32,858 nucleotides of DNA, taken from the NCBI RefSeq assembly GCF_026151205.1, contig NW_026971837.1, positions 1 to 32,858 on the forward strand, read 5' to 3'. Source of the stretch: Bolinopsis microptera (taxonomy: Eukaryota > Ctenophora > Tentaculata > Lobata > Bolinopsidae). Position 1 is the first letter of the stretch. Each line of letters starts with the position of its first letter. Under the pieces are notes generated by a model that was given only the letters and a program-made list of their open reading frames with translations, was not told the DNA's origin and did no database searches. This document shows positions 20,728-30,457 of the stretch, piece after piece. A program made the position numbers and the translations under genes.

Positions 20728-21307
20728 TCAAGTCTAATTGCAGCAGCGCACACTTACTATTACTATCATGATTGTACTATAGACAGAAAATCTTTCAAAT
20801 CGATTTTGGGCGCTTTTTAGCCATTTGTTGTAGTGTTTTTAGATACTAAATATCTAAATTTACAAAATTTTTTATCGGAATGAATTAATTGATTGATATT
20901 TAATAATTTATTCGGTAGGTTTATCTGGTATTGATATTGATTATATTGATATTGTTATTATTGAACGAAGCTAACTCTAGACATAGTTAATACTACTTCT
21001 TTTAAGAAAGGGACTTGGAGTATAAACGACCAAGTTTGCATAAATTTCTATCCAACCAAGAACTCAGGAGGCAAAGGTGGGTGCGTAAACTTTTGGTCTG
21101 CACTCTCCGATCCTGTATCACCCTGGATTCTTCTCGACGTATCTTTGTAAAAGGTATATACCTTCTAGTCAATCTCTTGCTACTCCAAGTCCCCTAAGAT
21201 ATCTGATCTAAAGGTCGTGCTAGTTATATATATATAAAATATATTTTTGTCTGCTTTAATTGATACTAAATAAAATTGTTGTTTTCTTGAAATTGTTGTT
21301 TTCTTGA
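20728..21307 (+). other. Retrotransposon 3' UTR with conserved inverted repeat and terminal duplication
   Basis: GGGACTTGGAGTA (21010-21022) pairs perfectly with TACTCCAAGTCCC (21181-21193). The same pair with almost the same spacing is kept in the sister copy (27019-27031 with 27191-27203). The very end is AATTGTTGTTTTCTTGA twice in tandem (21274-21290, 21291-21307), also present in the sister copy. A 3' structure and a short tandem end are the usual sites recognised by the element's own reverse transcriptase in CR1/L2 LINEs; this role is inferred. Confidence 0.8.
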
Positions 21308-21400
21308 CTACTCTTCTCAAGATATTCGAGGCACAAAGCTTCGAAGTATAGCGTGCGCTGGGTCAGTCTATTAACAACAGAAAAATTGTATCACACGTTG

Positions 21401-21683
21401 TTAACGGGTGATACTCGTAAAATATTTGTTCCAACTCGGCTCGCGTCCTTGTAGGTTTATAACCTACCAGGACGTCCTGGTAGGTTATAATAAACCTACA
21501 ACACATATATAAACCTACAACACACGTTGTAGACCTGCCCGCCAGCCGCACACGAGTGCGCGGCTGTATCGTTGATCGTGGCTTTCGCAACGATAATAGT
21601 GAAACGATGTTTAGTGAAACAATACTTAGTGAACTGATACTTATTAGTGAACCGACATATGATGGGGTCACGATGTAATACAA
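21401..21683 (+). repeat. Unclassified dispersed element (family A), copy 1
   Basis: Begins TTAACGGGTGATACTCG, shared with 22203, 27431 and (inverted) the right end at 23345. It contains CGCGTCC, GTAGGTTTATAACCTACCAGGACGTCCTGGTAGG-type inverted repeats (near 21450-21487), an imperfect hairpin CCGCACACGAGTGCGCGG near 21546, and a roughly 15-bp degenerate tandem AGTGAAACGATG-like block (21598-21655). The end at GTAATACAA (21683) is chosen because the same type of end (GGGGTCAC...GTGATACAA) closes the copy at 29023. No coding capacity. Confidence 0.6.
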
Positions 21684-21944
21684 AATTGCAAAACAAATTA
21701 CAATAATAATGTCTGACCCAATATAAAAAGTAAATGGCTCTGCAGTTTATATTTCCCGCCCAAAAGCACACTCCCAAATTGAATTGCGCGCATTGGGCAC
21801 TGGCAATTGTAATAACTTCTTTTTGCTTTCAAACTTTGTGAATCGATTTTAAATCTTTTGTTGAAGAACTTCGCTGCTTCAACACGCCGCGCAAACAACT
21901 ACTTTTACTTCGTATTGAAGTGACGATATCGTTGCTTTGTTAAT

Positions 21945-22157
21945 TTGCAGAGCAACGATCTGAAAGGGTTAACATCGTCAATCAAATCTTTTGCAATGTA
22001 TTTAGAATCATGTCAATGTATGCACTTATTTTTGATTCACGATGTCAATCCTTCGCATCTCGCCGATCTGTGGTTGCGAGAAGAATTATTTGATGCGCGG
22101 CGCGACCCAGTAGTGCATCGCGCTACAAACTTATGTAAATCACTTAAAATACTTTAG
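21945..22157 (+). CDS. Unrecognised short open frame
   Basis: After a possible acceptor (TAATTTGCAG at about 21950) the frame is open for about 69 codons to a TAG. It has mixed, protein-like composition near the end (HLADLWLREELFDARRDP). No domain recognised and no partner exon found. It lies between two copies of the family A repeat, so it may be a transposon remnant or chance. Confidence 0.2.
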   Translation: MQSNDLKGLTSSIKSFAMYLESCQCMHLFLIHDVNPSHLADLWLREELFDARRDPVVHRATNLCKSLKIL

Positions 22158-22202
22158 CATTTTGAAAAGGAATAACAAGCTCAAAAATATTGTTTTATTT
22201 CT

Positions 22203-22260
22203 TTAACGGGTGATACTCGTAAATTATTTGTTTCAAGTCCAACTCAGCGCGCGTCCTGGT
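22203..22260 (+). mobile_element. Family A element, copy 2, left part (split)
   Basis: Starts TTAACGGGTGATACTCG and runs to the CGCGCGTCCTGG characteristic of the family, where it is interrupted by the element at 22261-23460. The interrupted sequence resumes at 23461 (TGGTAGGTTATAAAGC), matching the CTAGTAGGTTATAAATC seen in the copy at 27431. Its far end beyond 23461 is not defined. Confidence 0.75.
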
Positions 22261-23460
22261 CACAGGGGGGGCTGAAACCAGGTTTTCGATCAAATGCTGC
22301 CATTTGAAGTCAAACGTCGCCAACAGTTGCTCTCGTTTAATGAAATCGCTGCATTTTGAAAGTCAGTATGCATAATTGAATTACAAATATTCATATGCGG
22401 AGCTTTGTAGGTTTACAACCTACCAGGACGCGCGCCGAGTTGGACTCGTCTACGGTCCTGGTAGGTAGAAATACGACTCAATTACGGCAGAAAAGTGCCG
22501 TAGATGCTGATTGGCTGAGACGTTTGCGCCAATAGGAGAGCTTATATTGAGTCACGTAAGCTATGCGCGGCGTAAAATCACTCTGCAGTTCGAAATTCTG
22601 TGATAAAATCGAGCGCTCATCAATTTTGTCTGGCTCTGTAACTTCACTTCCTCACGCAGTTTATAATCGATTCACTGTTGTTTTGTTCGCTGTCTATGAC
22701 CGTATCGAAATTAAGCCTAAAATTTGATAACAGATTCTATTCAATTCCAGCTTTAATTTGATCGCTTGCTGAGTTGCATGTCATTTGTTTGATTGTTTCC
22801 AGATTCAATCTGACCGGTGTATCATCAATCAATATTGTTCAGTCATTCAGTGGGCCATAATTAAGCTGCTACCTGCATGTGCAGATGAACAAACGAATAT
22901 TGTGGTGCATGCCAATGTAAATGAAGGTTTTTGTCGCTTACCTTAGTGTACAATTAATTTTGAAGATCAAACATATTTTTGCTATTGGCATTGTTGATGC
23001 GACCTAACCCGATCGTTTTTGCTGTAACTATATCCCTTGAACTATTTGTTCAAGACTAGAATTTCGAGTTCTCCTTATGCTGCAGGTACTCCAAATATCG
23101 TATGATAATAATAATCTAAATCATTGGCTAGAAATGACGTTAGGGGTGGGCACGGATAGCAATATTTTTGGGTGATGTCATGAATTTTTAAACGGCCCTG
23201 TTTTTTGGGTAAAGGGACCTCCAAAATGAAAAAATAACTTGGTTTGGGGTCAAAAAAGCCTAAAATAAATATTTCCCGCTCCGTTTTCGGTTAGCGGGAG
23301 GGTCCCAATATATGGAACAGATATTTTACGAGTATCACCCGTTAAGCGGAGCTTGGCTTACATAATGTAGCAATTTCATTGGACGAGAGCAACTTTTGGC
23401 GACGTTTGACTACACATAGCAACGTTTGATCGAAAACCTGGTTTCAGCCCCCCCCCTGTG
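22261..23460. mobile_element. TIR MITE (CACAGGGGGGGCTG ends), split by an inner element
   Basis: The outer ends are inverted repeats of about 90 bp: 22261-22350 against 23370-23460, starting CACAGGGGGGGCTGAAACC. The flanking direct repeat TGGT (22257-22260 and 23461-23464) is a 4-bp target duplication. Without the 940-bp inner insertion (22406-23345) and one 9-bp duplication the element is about 250 bp and non-coding. The total split length is exactly 1200 bp. Superfamily not assigned. Confidence 0.85.
22406..23345 (-). mobile_element. Family A element, copy 3, nested inside the MITE
   Basis: Inverted relative to the other copies: its TTAACGGGTGATACTCG end is the reverse complement of 23329-23345. 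The other end is TGTAGGTTTACAACCTACC, a 7-bp stem hairpin. Flanked by a 9-bp direct repeat GCGGAGCTT (22397-22405 and 23346-23354). The 940-bp body contains GAGTTGGACTCG next to the CGCGCG block, opposed CCAAT boxes near 22510-22533, and no long ORF. The ends are not inverted repeats of each other, so the superfamily is unclear. Confidence 0.8.
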
Positions 23461-24488
23461 TGGTAGGTTATAAAGCTACAATTTATTCATTATTTCTCCG
23501 TAAAAAGCACAATTACGGGAGTAGCTTTTATTGAGGTGCCTTAAAACAAATTTTAAACTGGTAACAATTCCCCGTTCAATTTTCAATTTTCAATTTTGAT
23601 CGAATTAGCACGTTAACGTACTTATAGTGCAAAATCGAAAATAAGTAATAATAGTTATAAAACTATTTTATGCCTATCAAATTGGATGTGCTTTCGCGGG
23701 AGAATTAGCGCGCGCCAAAGTAAATTTACCCACAAGTCAAATATATTTACAATAACACAATTCAAAAAACGATAATAAAAATTGAAGACACCATTTCACC
23801 TACCCATGTGCTTTCGCACTACTTCGGGCGCGCTTGTTTCACAAGGGCGGCGCGGCGGGCGCGCGCTACTGCAAGCGCAAGGGCTCTGAATTAAAGGGCT
23901 CTAGATAGAGCAAGACGCCATAATAAAAAACAAAATATTGTTATTTAGAATGACATTTTTTAATTAATTGAACCCTTGTAAAAGTGTTCCAAGTTTTACA
24001 TAAGAAAATATTGTTATTGTTATGGTGATCCCATGTCCCAGGAAAGCTTACCGGCTGGCCGTGTTACTAGAGGTGGTTGTTTTTCGATAGCAGATAGCAC
24101 GTGTGTCAGCGCGCGTGACGTCATGTTCACTGCATGATCACTCGCGTGAATTTAAGTAAAATACAATTTTTATTTTCCACAGAAGAATCAATACATATTG
24201 AATTATAAATATCCGATAATTCCATTAATAATCATTAAAAGTTGCTTTGTCATTTGTAAAATCAAAAACGAAAAGCCCTACGCTGAACGCGCGCGGCGCG
24301 GCATTTTTTCTGCAGCTGCCTAGCTTCAAGCTTGTAGCCGCTAACATCAAAGCCGCCGCGCGCGCCCAGTGCTGGGGTGCATTCTCATTAACAATTAAAC
24401 TTGGCCAAAGATATTTATATACAATTCCTAAATTAAATCAATAATCATGTTAATATGAGTATTCAACACTACTCGACAACAAATATTT
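23461..24488. other. Non-coding sequence with two CpG-dense patches
   Basis: Mostly AT-rich, but 23812-23880 and 24280-24370 are packed with GCGCGC/GGCGCGG strings. ATGTGCTTTCGC occurs twice (near 23688 and 23808). TACGG hairpin-like strings near 23497-23520 continue family A sequence. A short + frame at 24247-24444 is a by-product of the GC-rich patch. Confidence 0.5.
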
Positions 24489-24638
24489 GCCGGCCCATCA
24501 ACGATTCAGTCGCCGAAACAAAAATCAAATGTTTGCTTTTTCGTTTCGGGGACTGTTTGAACTCAGGACTATATCCGACTAATCACACTTTATAATGGTT
24601 AAAATACAAAGTAAAAAGATTTTCCTCGATGGGCCGGC
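24489..24638. repeat. Inverted repeat pair, nested
   Basis: GCCGGCCCATC (24489-24499) pairs with GATGGGCCGGC (24628-24638). Inside, CCGAAAC (24513-24519) pairs with GTTTCGG (24543-24549). Probably a small palindromic element or remnant; no target duplication noted. Confidence 0.7.
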
Positions 24639-25445
24639 ATTCGCAACCGCGAAACGTTTTGAGTACGACAAACGATGACACCACCACCAGCCGTTAATTG
24701 ATAAGTCCATGGGTGACGGGATAAAGTTAAAGTAAGATGTGTAATTTCATATTGCCTATCACCTATCACCTAAGTTACTTTGCATATACTGCTTCTAGTT
24801 ACACGATAGCGATCTCAGTTCCCAATAACGTGTGACCCAACAGAGGGGATTGTGGAAGGACACGTACATTTTTCATTAACACGTGCCCTGATTACCCCCT
24901 CCGTTGAGCTACTATACGGGGAACGTTGACCGCCAGTCTGTAGTCAGATCGTTAATAAATTATACTTTAAAATTGGTTGCCGGGTGATGGTGTCAGTGAG
25001 AGACGTTAAGTTAGGTGAACATTGGTACAAAAATATAATAATCTAGCAGTTTATCTCAAAGTTAAAATCACTATTTGTTAAAGTATACAAACAGTTCTAT
25101 TCAAAAGAACGAAGTCCGAGAGCAGAGAGAAGATTTGGAGACTATACACGCATATGTGGGGTTTAAATTTGGTATTAGTAAATTTAGGGTTCGACCGAAA
25201 ATGTTGGTCGGTTGGTTAATAGGGAGCAGTCACTGTCATTAGAATTATCAGATTAGGAGCAACAATTAGAATCAAATTGGACATATTGTGTATTGTGAAA
25301 TCAGTGAAACCTAGAATGGCGGTAAAATGCTAACGCGCCTTGTTATGCGCGCTAACATACTAGCTGCGGAAAATAAAGAAGTATATGCATGATAATGTCG
25401 TTTGTCGGCAGCGCCTGCCGATACCTGGATTATATTGTGTATAAC
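24639..25445. other. Non-coding, likely includes 3' UTR of the minus-strand LINE fragment
   Basis: No ORF. The part just below 25446 should be the 3' UTR of the minus-strand reverse-transcriptase fragment. Its 3' terminus is not identifiable because no second copy exists here. CACGTG occurs near 24886 within an imperfect inverted repeat. Confidence 0.4.
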
Positions 25446-26090
25446 TTAGAATTCAGTGAAATTTTTGTCATTCCATTCAGCACCATACCTGTTTTGGGCA
25501 TTCATCAGTGACTTTTGTAATTTATTCTTAACAGAAGAACAAGAGGAATTAAAATTAAATGAGCCAATTTTACAAAACTCATTCCACAGCCACGCTGATT
25601 TATAGATGAATTGTTTAGTTGGAGAAGGTGTGATTAACATATTGTCTTTCCTATGAGATATGGTGAACAAAGAGAACATTGAAATTGGTACTCTTGTCTT
25701 AATTATCTTAAAAAATTCCATTAGGCAACGTAGTCTATATAGGTTCTCTACAGCTAGTAATTTATGTTTTCCAAATAGAGGTTTGGTAGACTCCTTAACA
25801 TAAAAATCGCAACCCAAACTTTGGGAGCCGAACGGTCTAACTCTAGCACATGTTTTGAATTTGTCTACATACCTTTTATGGTCTCCGAATAGAATTCTTA
25901 TACATTTCTTCTGAGTAATAAATAGTGGTTTTAACTGGATATTAGGAATACCTCCCCACACAGAAATAGCAAAACCGAGATGTGATTCAAAGAGAGAATG
26001 GTAAATTTGTTTATATAGTGATTCTGGTAAGCATTTCTTAATACGGTAGATACGTCCACAAGCACTGCTTAGTTTTTTGTACAATCTGGA
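25446..26090 (-). pseudogene. LINE ORF2 C-terminal fragment, second subfamily, 5'-truncated
   Basis: About 212 codons of the reverse-transcriptase C-terminal part, ending at a stop at 25446. Landmarks shared with the full-length element: LFESHL, SVWG, FITQKKCIRILFGD, CARVRPFG and KESTKPLF. Similarity is clear but much lower than between the two + strand copies, so this is another subfamily and an independent insertion. It starts inside the protein (first ATG-like codon is not a true start), which is typical 5' truncation during target-primed reverse transcription. Confidence 0.9.
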
Positions 26091-26261
26091 GTCATGACAA
26101 CGACATTACTTTGCAAAGTTTAAAAGCTGCGATCTTTTATTTAGCCCAAAATCAAACTTTTCGCGATAATTCAAAATCTAAGTTGTCCCAAATTTGGCTC
26201 CTGGGGAGCTAACTTTAATTTTACGAGATGGACATTTTGTTGAAAACCTGAACTTTCTGAC
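26091..26261. other. Short spacer between two head-to-head LINE fragments
   Basis: About 170 bp of AT-rich sequence separates the truncated 5' ends of the minus-strand and plus-strand fragments. No feature recognised. Confidence 0.5.
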
Positions 26262-27313
26262 AGTCTTTTTATCACACAGAAGCACTGTGTAAGGATCCTT
26301 TTTGGTGATCTCGACTCATATTTAGATAAACAATCAACATGTGCACGTACTAGACCGTATGGTATGCAAAAATTAGACCATAAACACTTTGAAAAGGAGC
26401 ATACAAAACCCATTTTTAATAGACTAAAAATTCTGACGGCTCAAAACTTGTACAAATATCACTGCATTTTAGAATTCTCTAAGATTATCAAGTACCACTG
26501 CCCCTACTCCCTTTATGAGGCCATCAACATTTCAAACCGTGCAACGAGTCTAACTGTTATTCTTCTAAATAAATCAAATACCTTTTTGTTTAATGCAGCC
26601 AAGCTTTGGAACACAGTTCATAAAAAAATTTTAACTTCAAGCAATTGCCTAGAAACTTCCATTAACTTGATAAAATTGAGAACCAAAGCACTATTAGTAC
26701 AATCACAGGCAGCTGACTTAAAAGATACCAGTAATTAAATTGCACATGCAGCAGCACACACCTAATATTACTATCATGATTGAACTATAAGCTGATAAGC
26801 TTTCAGATCCATTTTTAACCACTTGATGTAATGTTTTTAATAATTAAATATCTTATTTTACAAATTTATATCAGATCGAACCTATATTTGATAATCGAAC
26901 CTATATTCGATAATCAAACCTGTATTCGATAGTTAAATTTATGCGATAAATTGATATTGATATTATTATTGTTGAATGAAGTTAACTCCCGAGATAAATT
27001 TTATTAATTTTTAACAAAGGGACTTGGAGTATAAACGACCAAGTTCGCATAAATGCCTACCCAACCAAGAATTTAGGAGGCAAGGGTGGGTGCGTAAACT
27101 TTACGGTCTGCACTCTCCGATCCTGTATCACCCTGGATTCTTTTTGACGTATTTTTGTATTAGGTATATACCTTCTATCCATTCTCTTGCTACTCCAAGT
27201 CCCCTAAGATATCTGGTAAAAAGGTCCTGCTAGTTATATATAAAATATATTTATGTTTGCTTTAATTGATACTAAATAAAATTGTTGTTTTCTTGAAATT
27301 GTTGTTTTCTTGA
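26262..27313 (+). mobile_element. 5'-truncated sister copy of the full-length LINE
   Basis: Homologous to about 20230-21307. Coding remnant 26262-26738: the last ~159 codons of ORF2 are still open and differ at about five of the ~120 best-aligned residues from the long copy; its C-terminus is a few residues shorter (…LKDTSN). The 3' UTR keeps the GGGACTTGGAGTA inverted repeat (27019-27031 with 27191-27203) and the terminal 17-bp duplication (27280-27296, 27297-27313). It also has a local triplication of a roughly 20-bp motif (ATCGAACCTATATTCGATA) at about 26876-26935. The high identity implies a recently active family. Confidence 0.95.
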
Positions 27314-27555
27314 TCTCTTTTATTTTCGAAGTTAGGCCCCTAACGGTAAGGTTTCCTGGGATGAAAATCTAAAATTATACATATTGCTACATCAAGCATT
27401 TTAATTACAATACTAATTCAATCGTAAAATTTAACGGTTGATACTCGTAAAATATTTGTTCCAAATACGACGAGTCCAACTCGGCGCGCGTCCTAGTAGG
27501 TTATAAATCTACAATCCTAAAATGTGCTATGTAATAATATGTAAACCGTTATATG

Positions 27556-28914
27556 CAGGGTTGCCGGGGGACCTTAAAAACCTTAAAAAACCTTTAAAAC
27601 CTCAAAAACGGCAATTTTGGGCAAAAAACCTTAAAAAAGACGTGAAAAACGGGCAAATTTTCGGGTTTTTAAGGTTTTTTAAGGTTCCATACCTAAATTA
27701 TACCTAGCTTGATGTTAGATCTAAATGGATTTTCCGGATTAGTAAAATTTTTTGAAATTATACCTAGCTTGATGTAGATCTGATAAGATTTTCTGAATTT
27801 ATACCTAGCTCGGTGTAGATCTGATTGGATATTCTGAAATTATATCTAGCTCTGTGTAGACCTCATAAGATTTTCTAAAATTATAACTAGCTCGGTGTAG
27901 ATCTGATTGGATGTTCTGAAATTATACCTAGCTCGGTGTAGATCTAATTGGGTTTTTCTAAAATTATACCTAGCTTGTTGTAGATCTAATTGGGTTTTTC
28001 TGAAATTATACCTAGCTCGGTGTAGATCTAATTGGATTTTTCTGAAATTATACCTAGCTTGTTGTAGATCTAAATGGATTTTCCGGATTAGTAAAATTTT
28101 CTGAAATTATACCTAGCTTGATGTAGATAAGATTGGATATTCTGAAGTTATACCTAGCTCTGTGTAGACCTGATAAGATTTTCTGAAATTATACTTAGCT
28201 TGTTGTAGATCTAATTGGGTTTTTCTGAAATTATACCTAGCTCGGTGTAGATCTAATTGGGTTTTTCTGAAATTATACCTAGCTTGTTGTAGATCTAATT
28301 GGGTTTTTCTTAAATTATACCTAGCTTGTTGTAGATCTAATTGGGTTTTTCTGAAATTATACCTAGCTTGTTGTAGATCTAATTGGGGTTTTCTAAAATT
28401 AGACCTAGCTTGTTGTAGATCTAATTGGGGTTTTCTGAAATTATACCTAGCTTGTTGTAGATCTAATTGGGTTTTTCTGAAATTATACCTAGCTTGTTGT
28501 AGATCTAATTGGGGTTTTCTGAAATTATACCTAGCTTGTTGTAGATCTAATTGGGGTTTTCTGAAATTATACCTAGCTCGGTGTAGATCTGATTGGGTTT
28601 TTCTGAAATTATACCTAGCTTGTTGTAGATCTAATTGGGTTTTTCTGAAATTATACCTAGCTTGTTGTAGATCTAATTGGGGTTTTCTGAAATTATACCT
28701 TCCCCCTTTAGATATGATTGCAATTTCTGTATCGGAAAACCTTGAAAAACCTTAAATTTGCACCTTTATTGCATTACGTTTGTCCAAACTTTCGCACTGT
28801 GGACCTTAAAAAACCTTGAATTTAACTGTTTTGGACCTTTAAAATGGGTCAAAAGGGGCCTTAAAAGACGTGAAAAAACCTTAAAAATGACTCTCAAAAA
28901 TGCCGGCAACCCTG
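27556..28914. mobile_element. hAT-like non-autonomous element carrying a minisatellite
   Basis: Terminal inverted repeats CAGGGTTGCCGG (27556) and CCGGCAACCCTG (to 28914). The 8-bp direct repeat GTTATATG flanks it (27548-27555 and 28915-28922), the duplication size of hAT transposons. 1359 bp with no transposase. Both subterminal regions are filled with AACCTTAAAAA-type repeats. The centre is a 42-bp minisatellite. It has inserted into a family A element. Confidence 0.92.
27695..28699 (+). repeat. 42-bp minisatellite, about 23 copies
   Basis: Units contain TATACCTAGCT, then TGTTGTAGATCTAATTGGG or CGGTGTAGATCTGATTGG. Variants cluster by position: CTCGGTG, CTCTGTG and CTTGATG on the left, mostly CTTGTTG on the right. 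A longer unit with GGATTTTCCGGATTAGTAAAA occurs twice (about 27727 and 28076), which suggests duplication of multi-unit blocks. Short open frames across it are artefacts of a unit length divisible by three. Confidence 0.95.
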
Positions 28915-29023
28915 GTTATATGTTGTCATACGTTGTATGACCCGCCGCGCACGAGTGCGCGGCTCCCCCTGTATCGTAGAAACTCTATAGTGAAGCGACA
29001 GTGGGGGTCACCACGTGATACAA

Positions 29024-29344
29024 GTTATATGTATGTACTTAACAAATCTCTTATCGGCCATGAAACCCGGAAAATGTGTTGCTGTTAAAAGATAAGCAGC
29101 GTTATCACTCAGAAATCAACCCAGTTAAAATAATTTGAAAATGGGGGGACAAAATTGTTAATTGTCTATCCATCACAATCTGACGAGTCAGTTGTTACTG
29201 GTGACGCATATCTCTGTGGTTATCGTCGATTTATCGCTATGTGATGCGGTAAAAGTGGTTTGGTTTCTTTTCCTTTTTCTTAGTACCTGCACTGCTACTT
29301 CATACTTTTGATTATTGAAATTTTCGAGACAATGTTCTTATCTT
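29024..29344. other. Non-coding spacer
   Basis: No ORF or recognised repeat. Confidence 0.4.
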
Positions 29345-29560
29345 CTACTGATTTGCTCGACTGCAAACTGCACCATTCTTAATAAAATAATATTGGTTTG
29401 TCGTTTCTAGAGCTTTCTCTTTCGACTCTGCTACCAGTTTTCGATGTTTTACTCTCTGCTCCAGGGTTCGATCAGGTGTCAGATAAACATTTTTGAAAAT
29501 CGTGTTTTTTGTGCTCCTTCGCATTTCGCTTCCGATTTCAACAAATCTACTTTTAAACAT
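29345..29560 (-). pseudogene. Probable retrotransposon ORF1 C-terminal remnant
   Basis: Seventy-one codons with the pattern NVYLTPDRTLEQRVKHRKLV followed by an acidic-basic helix and YYFIKNGAV. This resembles the conserved C-terminal end of LINE ORF1-type proteins of invertebrates (TP-x-x-R-x(n)-R/K-x-LV, then x-FI-x-x-G-x-V). A stop lies a few codons upstream, so only a fragment remains. The assignment rests on pattern memory. Confidence 0.35.
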
Positions 29561-30130
29561 CCACTTTTCAGGAGCTTAATCAAGTCCAGCAAACAGTTAA
29601 CAACTTCGAAAAAAACGATTAAAGTTCCTTTTTTTACTTTTACTTTTACTTTAAAGAATAAAAAAACGCCTCTGTTGTTCCGATCTGTTTCACTGCATCT
29701 TGGTAAAAGGTAGCCATCTGCCCCCTTTACACTCTAACAACTAATACACTGTACTGATAACAGAGCTCACAAATTCGATGCATAAGCAAAAAAGTTATTA
29801 TTAGGAGTTTGCTCTCCAATATTTACCTGGGGACCCCAGGCTATAATGTTCATAAAGATGTGGCGGAATGACAGGCTGAGCGCTGCCCAGTAATCCAATA
29901 TCAGAGAAGAGTAATGTTTTACTTTGTGGAGACAAACTGTGATGGAAATCTTCATAGAGAAGGCAAGTGCGCAATACATGAAGCTCATCTGCATAAGTGC
30001 ATCATATAATATTGATTCTTAATACATGGCAAAATATTTGATCTCGATTTATGAAGTCTGAAAGAAGTTACTGCAACAAGTACAATTTTGGGAGTGTGCT
30101 TTCGGTGGACATTTTTTTTTCCTTTTTTTT
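29561..30130. other. Stretch without a supported gene
   Basis: Short open frames on both strands without recognisable content. T-rich runs at 30110-30132. The short block after them (GGGTTGGGGCGCCCAAC, from about 30133) is a small palindrome. Confidence 0.4.
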
Positions 30131-30457
30131 TTGGGTTGGGGCGCCCAACTAAGAGGTCAATACTTTCGGGACTACTACTACCTCTCGGTCAACGACATAT
30201 TCGACAACCACCACATTACCACAATCGTCAACTTCGCAAACCGCACCAAACGCTTAATAGTACCAGAAGAACTGGATCAGACTGGCGCATTAACACATTA
30301 CATACATATATGCAGCCTTGCCTAACTGATTTCTAATCTCATCTGGTACCAAAGCGCGGTATTCCCATTCAGATCATTACCACCACCGCCCTCCACAATT
30401 CACACTGTTGTCCCCGACAAACTCCCCCACATCCCAGAGGTAGGCAAAGCATCTTAA
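30131..30457 (+). pseudogene. Unrecognised coding remnant with one in-frame stop
   Basis: Frame 30131-30325 reads protein-like (FRDYYYLSVNDIF..., TTIVNFANRTKRLIVP, GALTHYIHI) and ends at TAA (30323-30325). The same frame then continues sensibly (LISNLIWYQSAVFPF, HTVVPDKLPHIPEVGKAS) to TAA at 30455-30457. One nonsense change thus seems to split a single reading frame. No true start is visible. Family not recognised; a transposon-derived protein is the likeliest source given the neighbourhood. Confidence 0.4.

Larger units (their letters stand above)
15240..21307 (+). mobile_element. Non-LTR retrotransposon, L2/CR1 group, nearly full length
   Basis: Two-ORF LINE with an APE-type endonuclease upstream of the reverse transcriptase, an SGNH hydrolase in ORF1, and a 3' end made of a short tandem unit rather than poly-A. 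These are features of the CR1/L2 clades. The 3' end is fixed at 21307 by comparison with the copy ending at 27313. The 5' end is not resolved and is set arbitrarily before the pyrimidine-rich leader (15240-15495). No target-site duplication was found. This copy is defective through a frameshift near 17926 and a deletion near 19940. Confidence 0.9.
27431..29023 (+). mobile_element. Family A element, copy 4, split by a hAT-like insertion
   Basis: Left part 27431-27555 starts TTAACGGTTGATACTCG and has GACGAGTCCAACTCGGCGCGCG and the GTAGGTTATAAATCTAC block. The right part resumes at 28915 and contains CATACGTTGTATG, the GCCGCGCACGAGTGCGCGGC hairpin (28944-28963, perfect 9-bp stem, 2-nt loop) and the GGGGGTCACCACGTGATACAA end (to 29023). 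The right part matches the copy at 21530-21683. Confidence 0.7.

Noticed and set aside
25185-25200. tRNA or SINE B-box (GGTTCGACC)
   Set aside because: No A-box at the right distance and no cloverleaf could be drawn; a similar isolated match near 29465 was rejected for the same reason.
27907-28104. Plus-strand ORF with repeated FLKLYLARCRSNW
   Set aside because: Artefact of the 42-bp minisatellite unit length (a multiple of three).
30131-30160. Retroviral-type primer binding site (GGGGCGCCCAACT)
   Set aside because: No LTR pair, polypurine tract or gag-pol was found, and the match is a small palindrome next to a T run.
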